From an uncultured Desulfosarcina sp. (GTDB lineage Bacteria > Desulfobacterota > Desulfobacteria > Desulfobacterales > Desulfosarcinaceae), in contig NZ_OY764190.1 of assembly GCF_963668215.1 (NCBI RefSeq), positions 4,898,001-4,962,000 of the forward strand: DNA of 64,000 bases, given 5' to 3'. A program made the translations under genes and the position numbers. Numbering within the stretch: the first letter of the stretch is position 1; every line of letters starts with the position of its first letter. Below the pieces are notes generated by a model, which made no database searches, was not told the DNA's origin, and saw only the letters and a list, made by a program, of their open reading frames with translations. This document shows positions 43,907-52,593 of this stretch, piece by piece.

Positions 43907-45469
43907 TGGGGTGGCCATTAACGGAAAGGACGGAATACGATGACAGACTGTGAAGAGAAGTATGAAGAGATTCAAAAGATGCTTGCCGACGAGCGCCACG
44001 AGGAAGCGCTGACAGCGCTGGAGGCCCTGGTGGCCGAGTTTGACGATTTTGCCCCGGCGCATTTCGATCTGGGTAACCTGCACTATACTTCAGGGCGGAT
44101 GGATGCGGCCTTGTCCCATTACGAAAAGACTGTGGTGCTTTCGCCGGACAATCCGCTTTATCTGAAGAATCTGGCCGATCTCTTGTACAGCGAGAGCAAG
44201 GATACGGACCGTGCACTGGCGTTGTACGACAAGATTTTGTCTCTGAGGCCCGAGGATATCCAGACGTTGATGGTGACGGGCCATTTATGCGTATCGCTCA
44301 AGCGTTTCGACGAAGCGTTGGGGTACTACAACCGGGTATTGGACATCGAGCCATGGAATGACGAGGCCCAGCAGTTCGTGGACCGACTGTTGGCGCAAGG
44401 TGTTGTTGGTCAATCGGATGCGGATCCGGAGACGGTGTATCAGCGCTGCCTAGATCAGGCGAGCCGGGGCCAGGTGGAACAGGCGGTCACCGGTTTGGAG
44501 TCGCTGGTCGCCGCGCATCCTGACTTTGCCCTGGCCCACAACGATCTGGGGGTTTTGTACTATCAGCGCGGGGACAAAGAGCGCTGTCTTCAGTGTTATG
44601 AGAAGGCCGTCACGCTTGATCCGTCCAATTCCAACTATCAGAAGAACCTGGCGGACTTTTATCTGGCCGAGCAGGGCGAGGTGGAAAAAGCTCTGGAGAT
44701 TTACCTTGCAGTGCTCAACGACAATCCCGAGGATATTGATACCTTGATGGTGGCCGGACACATTTGTACGGCTCTTGGCAAGATCGACTCGGCCAGGGTG
44801 TTTTATGACCGCGTGCTGGATGTGGAGCCGTGGAATCTGGAGGCCAGCGAGCGTCTGGAAAAGTTGTCTGTGGAACAATCCTGAGGGAATCGGCAGAAGG
44901 GGGCCGTACATTGACAGCCAGTGGCGAATCGCAGGTGAATCGGTTGCTTGAAAAGGGCCAACGTCTGGAGGCGGGGGCCGACTTTCAGAGCGCCGTGGAT
45001 TTGTATCAGCAGGCACTGGCGATATCACCGGACGATGCGCGCGTATTGGGTCGGCTGGGTGCCATCGCATACCGGGCCGGTCAATTGTCCCGAGCCGAGA
45101 CCTTCTATTTGCGTGCCGCGGATCGGGAGCCCGGGTATTGGGCGCATCACAAGGGACTGGGCAACGTGTACAAGCGGCAGGGAAGGCTTGCCGAGGCCGA
45201 GTCCAGTTTGCGGCAAGCTATAGCGTTGTCGCCGGAAAGTGCGGAGGTTCATTACGATCTGGGGATCGTGCACCAGATCGGCGGCCGGTTGGAAAAGGCA
45301 CTGGCCGGCTACCGTTCGGCCATCGATTGCGATCCGGAGCATGCACCGGCCTGGAACAATCTGGGGCTGGTGTATTTGGATCTCGGCGAGCGCGACAAGG
45401 CGATCGACTGTTTGCAGACCGCCATCGCTAAAAAACCGGACTTTGCAGGTGCGTATAATAACCTGGGGA
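43474..45469 (+). repeat. 1,996-bp duplicated block, copy 1
   Basis: Matches 48772-50767 with about 23 differences, 18 of them in the first 300 bp; the rest is about 99.7% identical. It spans the end of GT41 gene 1, a whole TPR-only gene and the start of GT41 gene 2. Both ends fall inside coding sequence and in frame. Confidence 0.92.
43940..44884 (+). CDS. TPR-only protein, copy 1
   Basis: A 314-residue protein consisting of two similar halves (about 15-155 and 165-310), each with about four TPR units and repeating the elements ALVAEFDDFAPAHFDLG / SLVAAHPDFALAHNDLG, YKN or YQKNLAD, and RVLDIEPWN / RVLDVEPWN. It has no catalytic domain. TPR solenoids bind proteins, so it may be a scaffold or target-recruiting partner of the flanking GT41 enzymes. 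A nearly identical copy lies at 49238-50182, differing by three residues. It is 33 bp behind GT41 gene 1 and 26 bp before GT41 gene 2, with an AACGGAAAGGACGG ribosome site. Confidence 0.85.
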   Translation: MTDCEEKYEEIQKMLADERHEEALTALEALVAEFDDFAPAHFDLGNLHYTSGRMDAALSHYEKTVVLSPDNPLYLKNLADLLYSESKDTDRALALYDKILSLRPEDIQTLMVTGHLCVSLKRFDEALGYYNRVLDIEPWNDEAQQFVDRLLAQGVVGQSDADPETVYQRCLDQASRGQVEQAVTGLESLVAAHPDFALAHNDLGVLYYQRGDKERCLQCYEKAVTLDPSNSNYQKNLADFYLAEQGEVEKALEIYLAVLNDNPEDIDTLMVAGHICTALGKIDSARVFYDRVLDVEPWNLEASERLEKLSVEQS

Positions 45470-47157
45470 TGGCATTCATGGAAACGGGACAATTTAAAAA
45501 GGCAATCGAGATGAGCCGAAAATTCGTCGCCCTCGACCCCAAAAGTCATGCCGGCTATCATAATATGGGGAATGCCTTGTTAAAGATGGACTGCTACCAG
45601 CAGGCCATTACCTGTTTCGAACAGGGTTTGGGTAAACAAAAAGACCATCCAGAAATTCTCAATAGTCTTGGTGTGGCCTATCAGAAAAATGGCGAACCAG
45701 AGCGGGCAATTGCCTGCTTTCAAAAAGTTGTTGAACGCAAGCCTGACTCACAAAAAAGCTATATTCATCTATACAACCAACTGAGACAGGTTTGTGACTG
45801 GACCAATGCCGCAAAGATATCCGAAGTAATCGATAAATTGACCGAAAGCAGTCTGATATCCGAAAGAAAACCGTCAGAACCGCCGTTCATGAGCATTTGC
45901 AGGGACATGGATGAAGCGAGGCATCTACAGATTGCGCGGTTATGGAGCCGCGACATCGAAAGACAGGCAAACGAGCCCAAGTTTTTCGAAAAGCTCAGTC
46001 CCCCGAAAAGACATCCACGAATACTGCGCATCGGCTATCTGACCAATAATTTCAGAAATCACCCAACGACGCACCTTTTGTGCGACGTGTTCAGGATGCA
46101 CGATCGCAGTCGTTTTTCCGTCAATGCTTATTCGTGCAGCAGCCGCAGCAGCAATACGTACGCAAAAATCGTACATGAAAACTGTGACTGTTTTACGGAA
46201 CTTTTCCTGATGAACGATCGGGATGCAGCAAAAAAAATTGCCGACGATGGCATCGATATCCTGGTTGATCTCAATGGATATTCGGATGGGCATCGAATGC
46301 CAATTTGCGCATTGCGTCCTGCCCCTATTCAGGTGAGATACTTGGGGATGGCCGGAACAACCGGGGGAAGCTTTTTCGATTACATGATTGGGGATTCGAT
46401 TATCACACCGGATTCCTCCGCCCAGAACTACAGCGAGAAATTTGTCCACATGCCGCACACCTATCAGGTCAATAGCTACCGGAGCCATAACGACAGGGCA
46501 TGTTCGCCAGTACACGAAAAAGACTGGCCGGAGGAAGGATTCACTTTTTGTTGTTTTTGCTCAAACTACAAATTGGAACCCGAGTTATTCGAAACCTGGA
46601 TGCGAATCCTCAATCGCGTTCCGGACAGTTATTTGTGGTTACTATCTGAAAGCCGCTCTGTCTCAGAAAATCTTCGTAGGGCGGCCAATCTTTTTGGAGT
46701 GTCCCCGGATCGTATTCGTTTCGGGCAAAAAGAAACGAAGGAAAAACATCTTTCCAGGCTTGGAAAGGCTCATCTGGCATTGGACACGCGAGCGGTCAAC
46801 GGAGCTGCGACGACCAGCGACGCGTTGTGGGCCGGCGTACCGGTGATAACGATCAAGGGACGCCATTTTGCATCGCGGATGTCGGCGAGCATATTGACAG
46901 CCATTGGACTCCCGGAACTGATTGCCGACAATTTAGAGCGGTACGAAAATCTGGCCGTTGAACTGGCGACCGATAAAGATCGGTTGAATGCTTTACGGGA
47001 CAAGCTGAAAAAGAACCGTTCGTCTAAACCCTTGTTCGACAGCCAACGGTTTGTACGCAACCTGGAGAATGCATTCGAGCAAATGTGGCGGATCCATATT
47101 GCCGGAGAACCCCCGCAGCAAATCACAGTCGTGGAGTCCGAATATGATTTCAAATAA
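44911..47157 (+). CDS. TPR-GT41 protein 2
   Basis: A 748-residue TPR-GT41 protein. TPR units fill about 5-300, followed by a VCDW linker element (also seen before the catalytic part of human OGT) and the GT41 domain (about 365-735). His 384 in HPTTHL, Lys 554 in NYKLEPE and NGAATTSD at 630-637 are present. The first 186 residues are nearly identical to those of protein 4, after which both TPRs and catalytic domain differ. The TTG start at 44911 with AAGGGGG upstream is preferred to an ATG at 44830 that would overlap the previous gene in another frame. Confidence 0.85.
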   Translation: MTASGESQVNRLLEKGQRLEAGADFQSAVDLYQQALAISPDDARVLGRLGAIAYRAGQLSRAETFYLRAADREPGYWAHHKGLGNVYKRQGRLAEAESSLRQAIALSPESAEVHYDLGIVHQIGGRLEKALAGYRSAIDCDPEHAPAWNNLGLVYLDLGERDKAIDCLQTAIAKKPDFAGAYNNLGMAFMETGQFKKAIEMSRKFVALDPKSHAGYHNMGNALLKMDCYQQAITCFEQGLGKQKDHPEILNSLGVAYQKNGEPERAIACFQKVVERKPDSQKSYIHLYNQLRQVCDWTNAAKISEVIDKLTESSLISERKPSEPPFMSICRDMDEARHLQIARLWSRDIERQANEPKFFEKLSPPKRHPRILRIGYLTNNFRNHPTTHLLCDVFRMHDRSRFSVNAYSCSSRSSNTYAKIVHENCDCFTELFLMNDRDAAKKIADDGIDILVDLNGYSDGHRMPICALRPAPIQVRYLGMAGTTGGSFFDYMIGDSIITPDSSAQNYSEKFVHMPHTYQVNSYRSHNDRACSPVHEKDWPEEGFTFCCFCSNYKLEPELFETWMRILNRVPDSYLWLLSESRSVSENLRRAANLFGVSPDRIRFGQKETKEKHLSRLGKAHLALDTRAVNGAATTSDALWAGVPVITIKGRHFASRMSASILTAIGLPELIADNLERYENLAVELATDKDRLNALRDKLKKNRSSKPLFDSQRFVRNLENAFEQMWRIHIAGEPPQQITVVESEYDFK

Positions 47158-49204
47158 AGCTCAAACAGATCCTTATGAAGTCTATCGCAGGGGTGATCGA
47201 TGCCTCCGGGAAGGGAATGTAGAGAAAGCCAAAGCGTATTACGAGCAGGCGGTTTCCTTAAAAAAGGATTTTGTTGAGGCTCATTTTAAATTGGCCACGC
47301 TATTCGCCGGCTCCGGGGACCTTGAAAAAGCAAGTGCTGCCTACAAAACATGCATTCGGATAGAACCCAGAATTTCTGCCGTATATAACAATCTGGGCCT
47401 CATTTTGAAAGCTCAAGGAAATTTAGAAGCCGCGATTTCCTGTTTTCGAAAAGGGATCGACGTAGATCCAATGTTTGTGCAGGTATACAGCAATTTGGGA
47501 ACCATTTTTTATTCGTTGAGGAAATTGGATCTGGCACTTGAAGTCTATTTAAAAGCAGTCGGTATCTCTCCCATGGATCCAATTGCCCAGTATAATCTTG
47601 GATTGGTAAGAAAAGATCTGGGGCATCTGGAAGACGCTCTGACTTGTTTTGAAAAAGCGATAACCATTGAACCCAGGTTTTCTCAGGCATTAAATAATGC
47701 CGGGATTACGCTTAACAAGCTGGGTAGAACGAAAGAAGCTATTTTAAAATTCGAAAGCGCGGTTGATGCGGATCCGAAAAATGCGGATGCATGCTACAAT
47801 TTAGGGAAACTTCTTCAAGATGTCTGCGATTGGCGAAATCTGGATGCCGTTCTCGATTTGGTCGATCGACAGACTCGAGAATCGATCGATGCCGGAATTA
47901 AACCTGCCGAGGAACCATTTTTTAACTTGGCCAGGAGTCAAAGCCTGTCACAGAACCTTCATGTTGCAAGACTACACAGCCATGATATTGAACTGAGATC
48001 AAAGCTGAACCATCCGAATCGTAAGCTCATCCATAAGCACAATGCAGCCAAGAAGATCACTATAGGATATCTTTCCAACAGCTTTGGAAATCATCCCACC
48101 GCGCACCTGATGGTTGAGCTGTTTAAACAACATGATCGCAAACGAATAACCGTCCATTGCTACTCATACGGACGTGACGATCAATCAAGTTATTATAAAC
48201 GGATACAAAAAGGTTGCGATCAATTCATAGATATTTCGAACTTGACGACCGCTCAGGCGGCAAAACGAATCCGTGACTCTGAAGTAGATATACTTGTCGA
48301 TTTAAAAGGACATACCTCCAATAACCGACTTGATATCTGCGTTGCGCGTCCGGCCTCGATTCAGGTAAGATACCTGGGGATGGCCGGTACAAGCGGAGCC
48401 TCTTTTTTCGATTATATCGTAACCGATCCAATCGTGACGCCCCTTGAACATGCATCGCATTATAGCGAGAAGCTGGTCCACATGCCCCATAGCTATCAGG
48501 TGAACAGTTCCAAAGCTGTATCATTGCATACTAAATTCAGAAGCAGAAGGAGCATGGGGTTGCCCGAACGAGGTAGTGTCTTTGCCGCTTTCTTGGCGGG
48601 TTACAAGATCGATCCGGAACTTTTTACCTGTTGGGCGAACATACTCAAACAGGTGACAGGAAGCGTCCTATGGTTGTGGGAAAGGGATCATTATTTCAAA
48701 GAAAATATCATTCGGGAAGCTCAGGAAAGATCTTTAGACCCAAAACGCATCATTTTTGCCAAAGAACTACCCAAGCCCGAGCATTTAGCGCGGTTATCGT
48801 TGGCGGATTTGTGTTTAGACACGCGGGCGGTCAACGGGGCGGCGACGACCAGCGATGCGTTGTGGGCGGGGGTTCCGGTGGTAACGATCAAAGGTCGTCA
48901 TTTTGCATCGCGGATGTCGGCGAGTATTTTGACGGCGGTGGGCCTTGAGGAACTGATTGCCGACGATTTACAGCAGTACGAGGAGCTGGCCGTAGCCCTG
49001 GCCACCGATGGAAAGCGGTTGAAGGCCTTGCGGGAAAAACTGGAACGGAACAAGCGCACTCATCCTCTGTTCGATACCCGCCGATTTGTGCGCAACTTGG
49101 AAAATGCTTACGAACAGATGTGGGCAATTTACAAATCGGGAGGAGATCCCCGGCACATCCAGGTCAAGGATTGTGGCCCGAGTGCAGATATGCACGGATT
49201 ATGA
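47144..49204 (+). CDS. TPR-GT41 protein 3
   Basis: A 686-residue TPR-GT41 protein, with about seven TPR units (8-220), a VCDW linker and a GT41 domain (about 300-675). His 317 in HPTAHL, Lys 488 in GYKIDPE and NGAATTSD at 564-571 are present. The acceptor-region motif reads DLKGHTSNNR rather than DLNGYT. The C-terminal 144 residues are shared with protein 1, as is a separate identical 113-bp patch. ATG 47144 has GGAG upstream and overlaps the end of gene 2 by 14 bp, indicating coupled translation. Confidence 0.87.
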   Translation: MISNKAQTDPYEVYRRGDRCLREGNVEKAKAYYEQAVSLKKDFVEAHFKLATLFAGSGDLEKASAAYKTCIRIEPRISAVYNNLGLILKAQGNLEAAISCFRKGIDVDPMFVQVYSNLGTIFYSLRKLDLALEVYLKAVGISPMDPIAQYNLGLVRKDLGHLEDALTCFEKAITIEPRFSQALNNAGITLNKLGRTKEAILKFESAVDADPKNADACYNLGKLLQDVCDWRNLDAVLDLVDRQTRESIDAGIKPAEEPFFNLARSQSLSQNLHVARLHSHDIELRSKLNHPNRKLIHKHNAAKKITIGYLSNSFGNHPTAHLMVELFKQHDRKRITVHCYSYGRDDQSSYYKRIQKGCDQFIDISNLTTAQAAKRIRDSEVDILVDLKGHTSNNRLDICVARPASIQVRYLGMAGTSGASFFDYIVTDPIVTPLEHASHYSEKLVHMPHSYQVNSSKAVSLHTKFRSRRSMGLPERGSVFAAFLAGYKIDPELFTCWANILKQVTGSVLWLWERDHYFKENIIREAQERSLDPKRIIFAKELPKPEHLARLSLADLCLDTRAVNGAATTSDALWAGVPVVTIKGRHFASRMSASILTAVGLEELIADDLQQYEELAVALATDGKRLKALREKLERNKRTHPLFDTRRFVRNLENAYEQMWAIYKSGGDPRHIQVKDCGPSADMHGL
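48395..48507 (+). repeat. 113-bp identical patch, copy 2
   Basis: Partner of 43100-43212, with an offset of 5,295 bp compared with 5,298 bp for the long block. The sequence between the patch and the block therefore differs in length by one codon. Confidence 0.85.
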
Positions 49205-50767
49205 TGGGGTGGCCATTAACGGAAAGGACGGAATACGATGACAGACTGTGAAGAGAAGTATGAAGAGATTCAAAAGATGCTTGCCGACGAGCGCCACGAG
49301 GAAGCGCTGACAGCGCTGGAGGCCCTGGTGGCCGAGTTTGACGATTTTGCCCCGGCGCATTTCGATCTGGGTAACCTGCACTATACTTCAGGGCGGATGG
49401 ATGCGGCCTTGTCCCATTACGAAAAGACTGTGGTGCTTTCGCCGGACAATCCGCTTTATCTGAAGAATCTGGCCGATCTCTTGTACAGCGAGAGCAAGGA
49501 TACGGACCGTGCACTGGCGTTGTACGACAAGATTTTGTCTCTGAGGCCCGAGGATATCCAGACGTTGATGGTGACGGGCCATTTATGCGTATCGCTCAAG
49601 CGTTTCGACGAAGCGTTGGGGTACTACAACCGGGTATTGGACATCGAGCCATGGAATGACGAGGCCCAGCAGTTCGTGGACCGACTGTTGGCGCAAGGTG
49701 TTGTTGGTCAATCGGATGCGGATCCGGAGACGGTGTATCAGCGCTGCCTAGATCAGGCGAGCCGGGGCCAGGTGGAACAGGCGGTCACCGGTTTGGAGTC
49801 GCTGGTCGCCGCGCATCCTGACTTTGCCCTGGCCCACAACGATCTGGGGGTTTTGTACTATCAGCGCGGGGACAAAGAGCGCTGTCTTCAGTGTTATGAG
49901 AAGGCCGTCACGCTTGATCCGTCCAATGCCAACTATCAGAAGAACCTGGCGGACTTTTATCTGGCCGAGCAGGGCGAGGTGGAAAAAGCTCTGGAGATTT
50001 ACCTTGCAGTGCTCAACGACAATCCCGAGGATATTGATATCTTGATGGTGGCCGGACACATTTGTACGGCTCTTGGCAAGATCGACTCGGCCAGGGTGTT
50101 TTATGACCGCGTGCTGGATGTGGAGCCGTGGAATCTGGAGGTCAGCGAGCGTCTGGAAAAGTTGTCTGCGGAACAATCCTGAGGGAATCGGCAGAAGGGG
50201 GCCGTACATTGACAGCCAGTGGCGAATCGCAGGTGAATCGGTTGCTTGAAAAGGGCCAACGTCTGGAGGCGGGGGCCGACTTTCAGAGCGCCGTGGATTT
50301 GTATCAGCAGGCACTGGCGATATCACCGGACGATGCGCGCGTATTGGGTCGGCTGGGTGCCATCGCATACCGGGCCGGTCAATTGTCCCGAGCCGAGACC
50401 TTCTATTTGCGTGCCGCGGATCGGGAGCCCGGGTATTGGGCGCATCACAAGGGACTGGGCAACGTGTACAAGCGGCAGGGAAGGCTTGCCGAGGCCGAGT
50501 CCAGTTTGCGGCAAGCTATAGCGTTGTCGCCGGAAAGTGCGGAGGTTCATTACGATCTGGGGATCGTGCACCAGATTGGCGGCCGGTTGGAAAAGGCACT
50601 GGCCGGCTACCGTTCGGCCATCGATTGCGATCCGGAGCATGCACCGGCCTGGAACAATCTGGGGCTGGTGTATTTGGATCTCGGCGAGCGCGACAAGGCG
50701 ATCGACTGTTTGCAGACCGCCATCGCTAAAAAACCGGACTTTGCAGGTGCGTATAATAACCTGGGGA
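48772..50767 (+). repeat. 1,996-bp duplicated block, copy 2
   Basis: Partner of 43474-45469 in direct orientation, spanning the end of GT41 gene 3, the second TPR-only gene and the start of GT41 gene 4. Confidence 0.92.
49238..50182 (+). CDS. TPR-only protein, copy 2
   Basis: A 314-residue near-copy of the protein at 43940-44884. Only four nucleotide differences were found, giving four changes in the last third (Asn-Ser to Asn-Ala, Thr to Ile, Ala to Val, Val to Ala), so it differs by four residues. It has the same two-halves TPR architecture and the same 33-bp and 26-bp spacing to its GT41 neighbours. Both copies are intact, so the duplication is recent or kept uniform by recombination. Confidence 0.85.
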   Translation: MTDCEEKYEEIQKMLADERHEEALTALEALVAEFDDFAPAHFDLGNLHYTSGRMDAALSHYEKTVVLSPDNPLYLKNLADLLYSESKDTDRALALYDKILSLRPEDIQTLMVTGHLCVSLKRFDEALGYYNRVLDIEPWNDEAQQFVDRLLAQGVVGQSDADPETVYQRCLDQASRGQVEQAVTGLESLVAAHPDFALAHNDLGVLYYQRGDKERCLQCYEKAVTLDPSNANYQKNLADFYLAEQGEVEKALEIYLAVLNDNPEDIDILMVAGHICTALGKIDSARVFYDRVLDVEPWNLEVSERLEKLSAEQS

Positions 50768-52551
50768 ATTTGTTAAATCAGGACAACGACCTGAATGGGG
50801 CGGCAGATTGTTATGAAAGAAGTCTGACCATCGATCCAAAGCAAGCATCGATCTTCAATGTTTTAGGCAGCACCTATCAACTAAAACGGGAACAACAAAA
50901 AGCCATGGCGTGTTATCGTCAGGCCATCCGGTTGAATCCGGAGATCGCAGAATACTGGGTAAATTGGGGAACCGCTTTTCAAGACGCGGACAACTTGAAG
51001 CAAGCCATCGAATGTTATCGAAAGGCATTGGGCATAGAGCCCTCATTGTCCCAGGCTCATTTGAACCTTGGATTGGCATATAACGAACTTGGCCGAAAAA
51101 CGGAAGCCCGGCAGCTTTTCGAAAAAGCGGTTGAATTGGATCCGAATTACGGGAATGCGTTGAATCATCTGGTAACACTTCTCATTGGCGAGTGTGCCTG
51201 GGAAGAAGCTGAAAAGTATGGAAAAATTCTGGATCGCCAAACCCGAAACATGTTGGACAGATCGGAGAAGCCAGCCGAAAATCCGTTTCTGAATATTATA
51301 AGGCATTCGAACCCTGGCCTTAATTTGGAAGTGGCCAGGGCATGGAGTCGGGAAATTGAAATGATATCCGGCAATCGAATCCCGAAGTTCTCATTCGAAA
51401 GCGGGTCGTTTCAAGACCGACGGTTGAATATCGGCTATCTATCAGGAAATATACGCAACCATCCCACGGCTGACCTTACGCTCGGTCTGTTCGAACGTCA
51501 TGACAGAGAACGCTTCAACGTTTTTTGCTACGCTTACGGTAAGGATGACGACGGATACCAAAGAAGAGCCATTCGAGAAGCCAGCGACAGGTTTCGTGAA
51601 ATTAGCGCCATGGATGATCTGTCCGCTGCAACGATGATTCATAAGGATCGAATCGACATCCTCATTGATTTCATGGGGTTTACCAAGGGGGCGAGACTGG
51701 GAATTTGCGCATTCCGGCCCGCCCCGATTCAGGTTCGTATGCTTGGTATGGCGGGAACGACAGGCGCTTCGTTTTTTGATTATCTGATCGGCGACAGGAT
51801 CGTGACGCCAAGATCGCATCAAAAGCATTACACCGAACAACTGGTCCTGATGCCATATTCCTATCAGATAAACAATTACTCAAGCGAAGCGGACTTTTCC
51901 GGAAAGGATATAGAAGCACGCCCCAATGGCTGCTCTCGTTTCGTATTTGCCAGTTTTTGCACGGCCTATAAAATTGAAAAAAAAGTGTTCCAAGCTTGGA
52001 TGAACATTCTCAATCGTGTACCGGAGAGCGATTTGTGGCTGATGCCCGAAAGTGCAGCGGTAAAAAAGAAGTTATGCATTTCGGCCGAAAGGTTGGGCGT
52101 CAATCCCCAACGGCTTGTTTTCCTAGAAAAACTCGAAAAGAAGGAGCACCTCGAGCGACTCGCCAAAGTAGATCTCGCCTTGGATACACGTACCGTCAAT
52201 GGTGCAGCCACCACCAGCGACGCACTTTGGATGGGCGTACCCGTATTGACTATCCAAGGTCGGCATTTTGCTTCAAGGATGTCTTCCAGCCTGCTGCATG
52301 CCATGAATCTGACTGACCTGGTAAAAAACAGCCTTGGAGAGTATGTCGATGGCGCCGTTTATCTTGCAACCCATCCTGAAAGATTAAGGGAAATCAGATC
52401 ATCGATATTAAAGAATCGTTACGCAAGCCGTCTGTTCGATACGGACTATGCGGTGGGTTGTTTAGAAACCGCCTACCAGCGGATGTGGTCTTGCCGCTTG
52501 GCAGACGGTACACCGAAGCCCATCGAATTGAACGATGTTGAAACGGTTTGA
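50209..52551 (+). CDS. TPR-GT41 protein 4
   Basis: A 780-residue TPR-GT41 protein. The first 186 residues match protein 2; the next TPR units (about 187-335) and catalytic domain (about 400-765) are its own. The linker has ECAW. His 418 in HPTADL, Lys 588 in AYKIEKK and NGAATTSDALWMG from 664 are present. The acceptor-side motif is DFMGFTKGAR. The TTG start at 50209 mirrors that of gene 2. The next gene begins 42 bp downstream. Confidence 0.87.
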   Translation: MTASGESQVNRLLEKGQRLEAGADFQSAVDLYQQALAISPDDARVLGRLGAIAYRAGQLSRAETFYLRAADREPGYWAHHKGLGNVYKRQGRLAEAESSLRQAIALSPESAEVHYDLGIVHQIGGRLEKALAGYRSAIDCDPEHAPAWNNLGLVYLDLGERDKAIDCLQTAIAKKPDFAGAYNNLGNLLNQDNDLNGAADCYERSLTIDPKQASIFNVLGSTYQLKREQQKAMACYRQAIRLNPEIAEYWVNWGTAFQDADNLKQAIECYRKALGIEPSLSQAHLNLGLAYNELGRKTEARQLFEKAVELDPNYGNALNHLVTLLIGECAWEEAEKYGKILDRQTRNMLDRSEKPAENPFLNIIRHSNPGLNLEVARAWSREIEMISGNRIPKFSFESGSFQDRRLNIGYLSGNIRNHPTADLTLGLFERHDRERFNVFCYAYGKDDDGYQRRAIREASDRFREISAMDDLSAATMIHKDRIDILIDFMGFTKGARLGICAFRPAPIQVRMLGMAGTTGASFFDYLIGDRIVTPRSHQKHYTEQLVLMPYSYQINNYSSEADFSGKDIEARPNGCSRFVFASFCTAYKIEKKVFQAWMNILNRVPESDLWLMPESAAVKKKLCISAERLGVNPQRLVFLEKLEKKEHLERLAKVDLALDTRTVNGAATTSDALWMGVPVLTIQGRHFASRMSSSLLHAMNLTDLVKNSLGEYVDGAVYLATHPERLREIRSSILKNRYASRLFDTDYAVGCLETAYQRMWSCRLADGTPKPIELNDVETV

Positions 52552-52593
52552 CAAAATACTTTTATCTCACTGGGAATCCCTATCAGAGAAAAT

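Noticed and set aside
43474..50767. CRISPR array or insertion sequence as cause of the repeats
   Set aside because: Repeats are long coding blocks, not short spaced units, and no transposase or terminal inverted repeats flank them.
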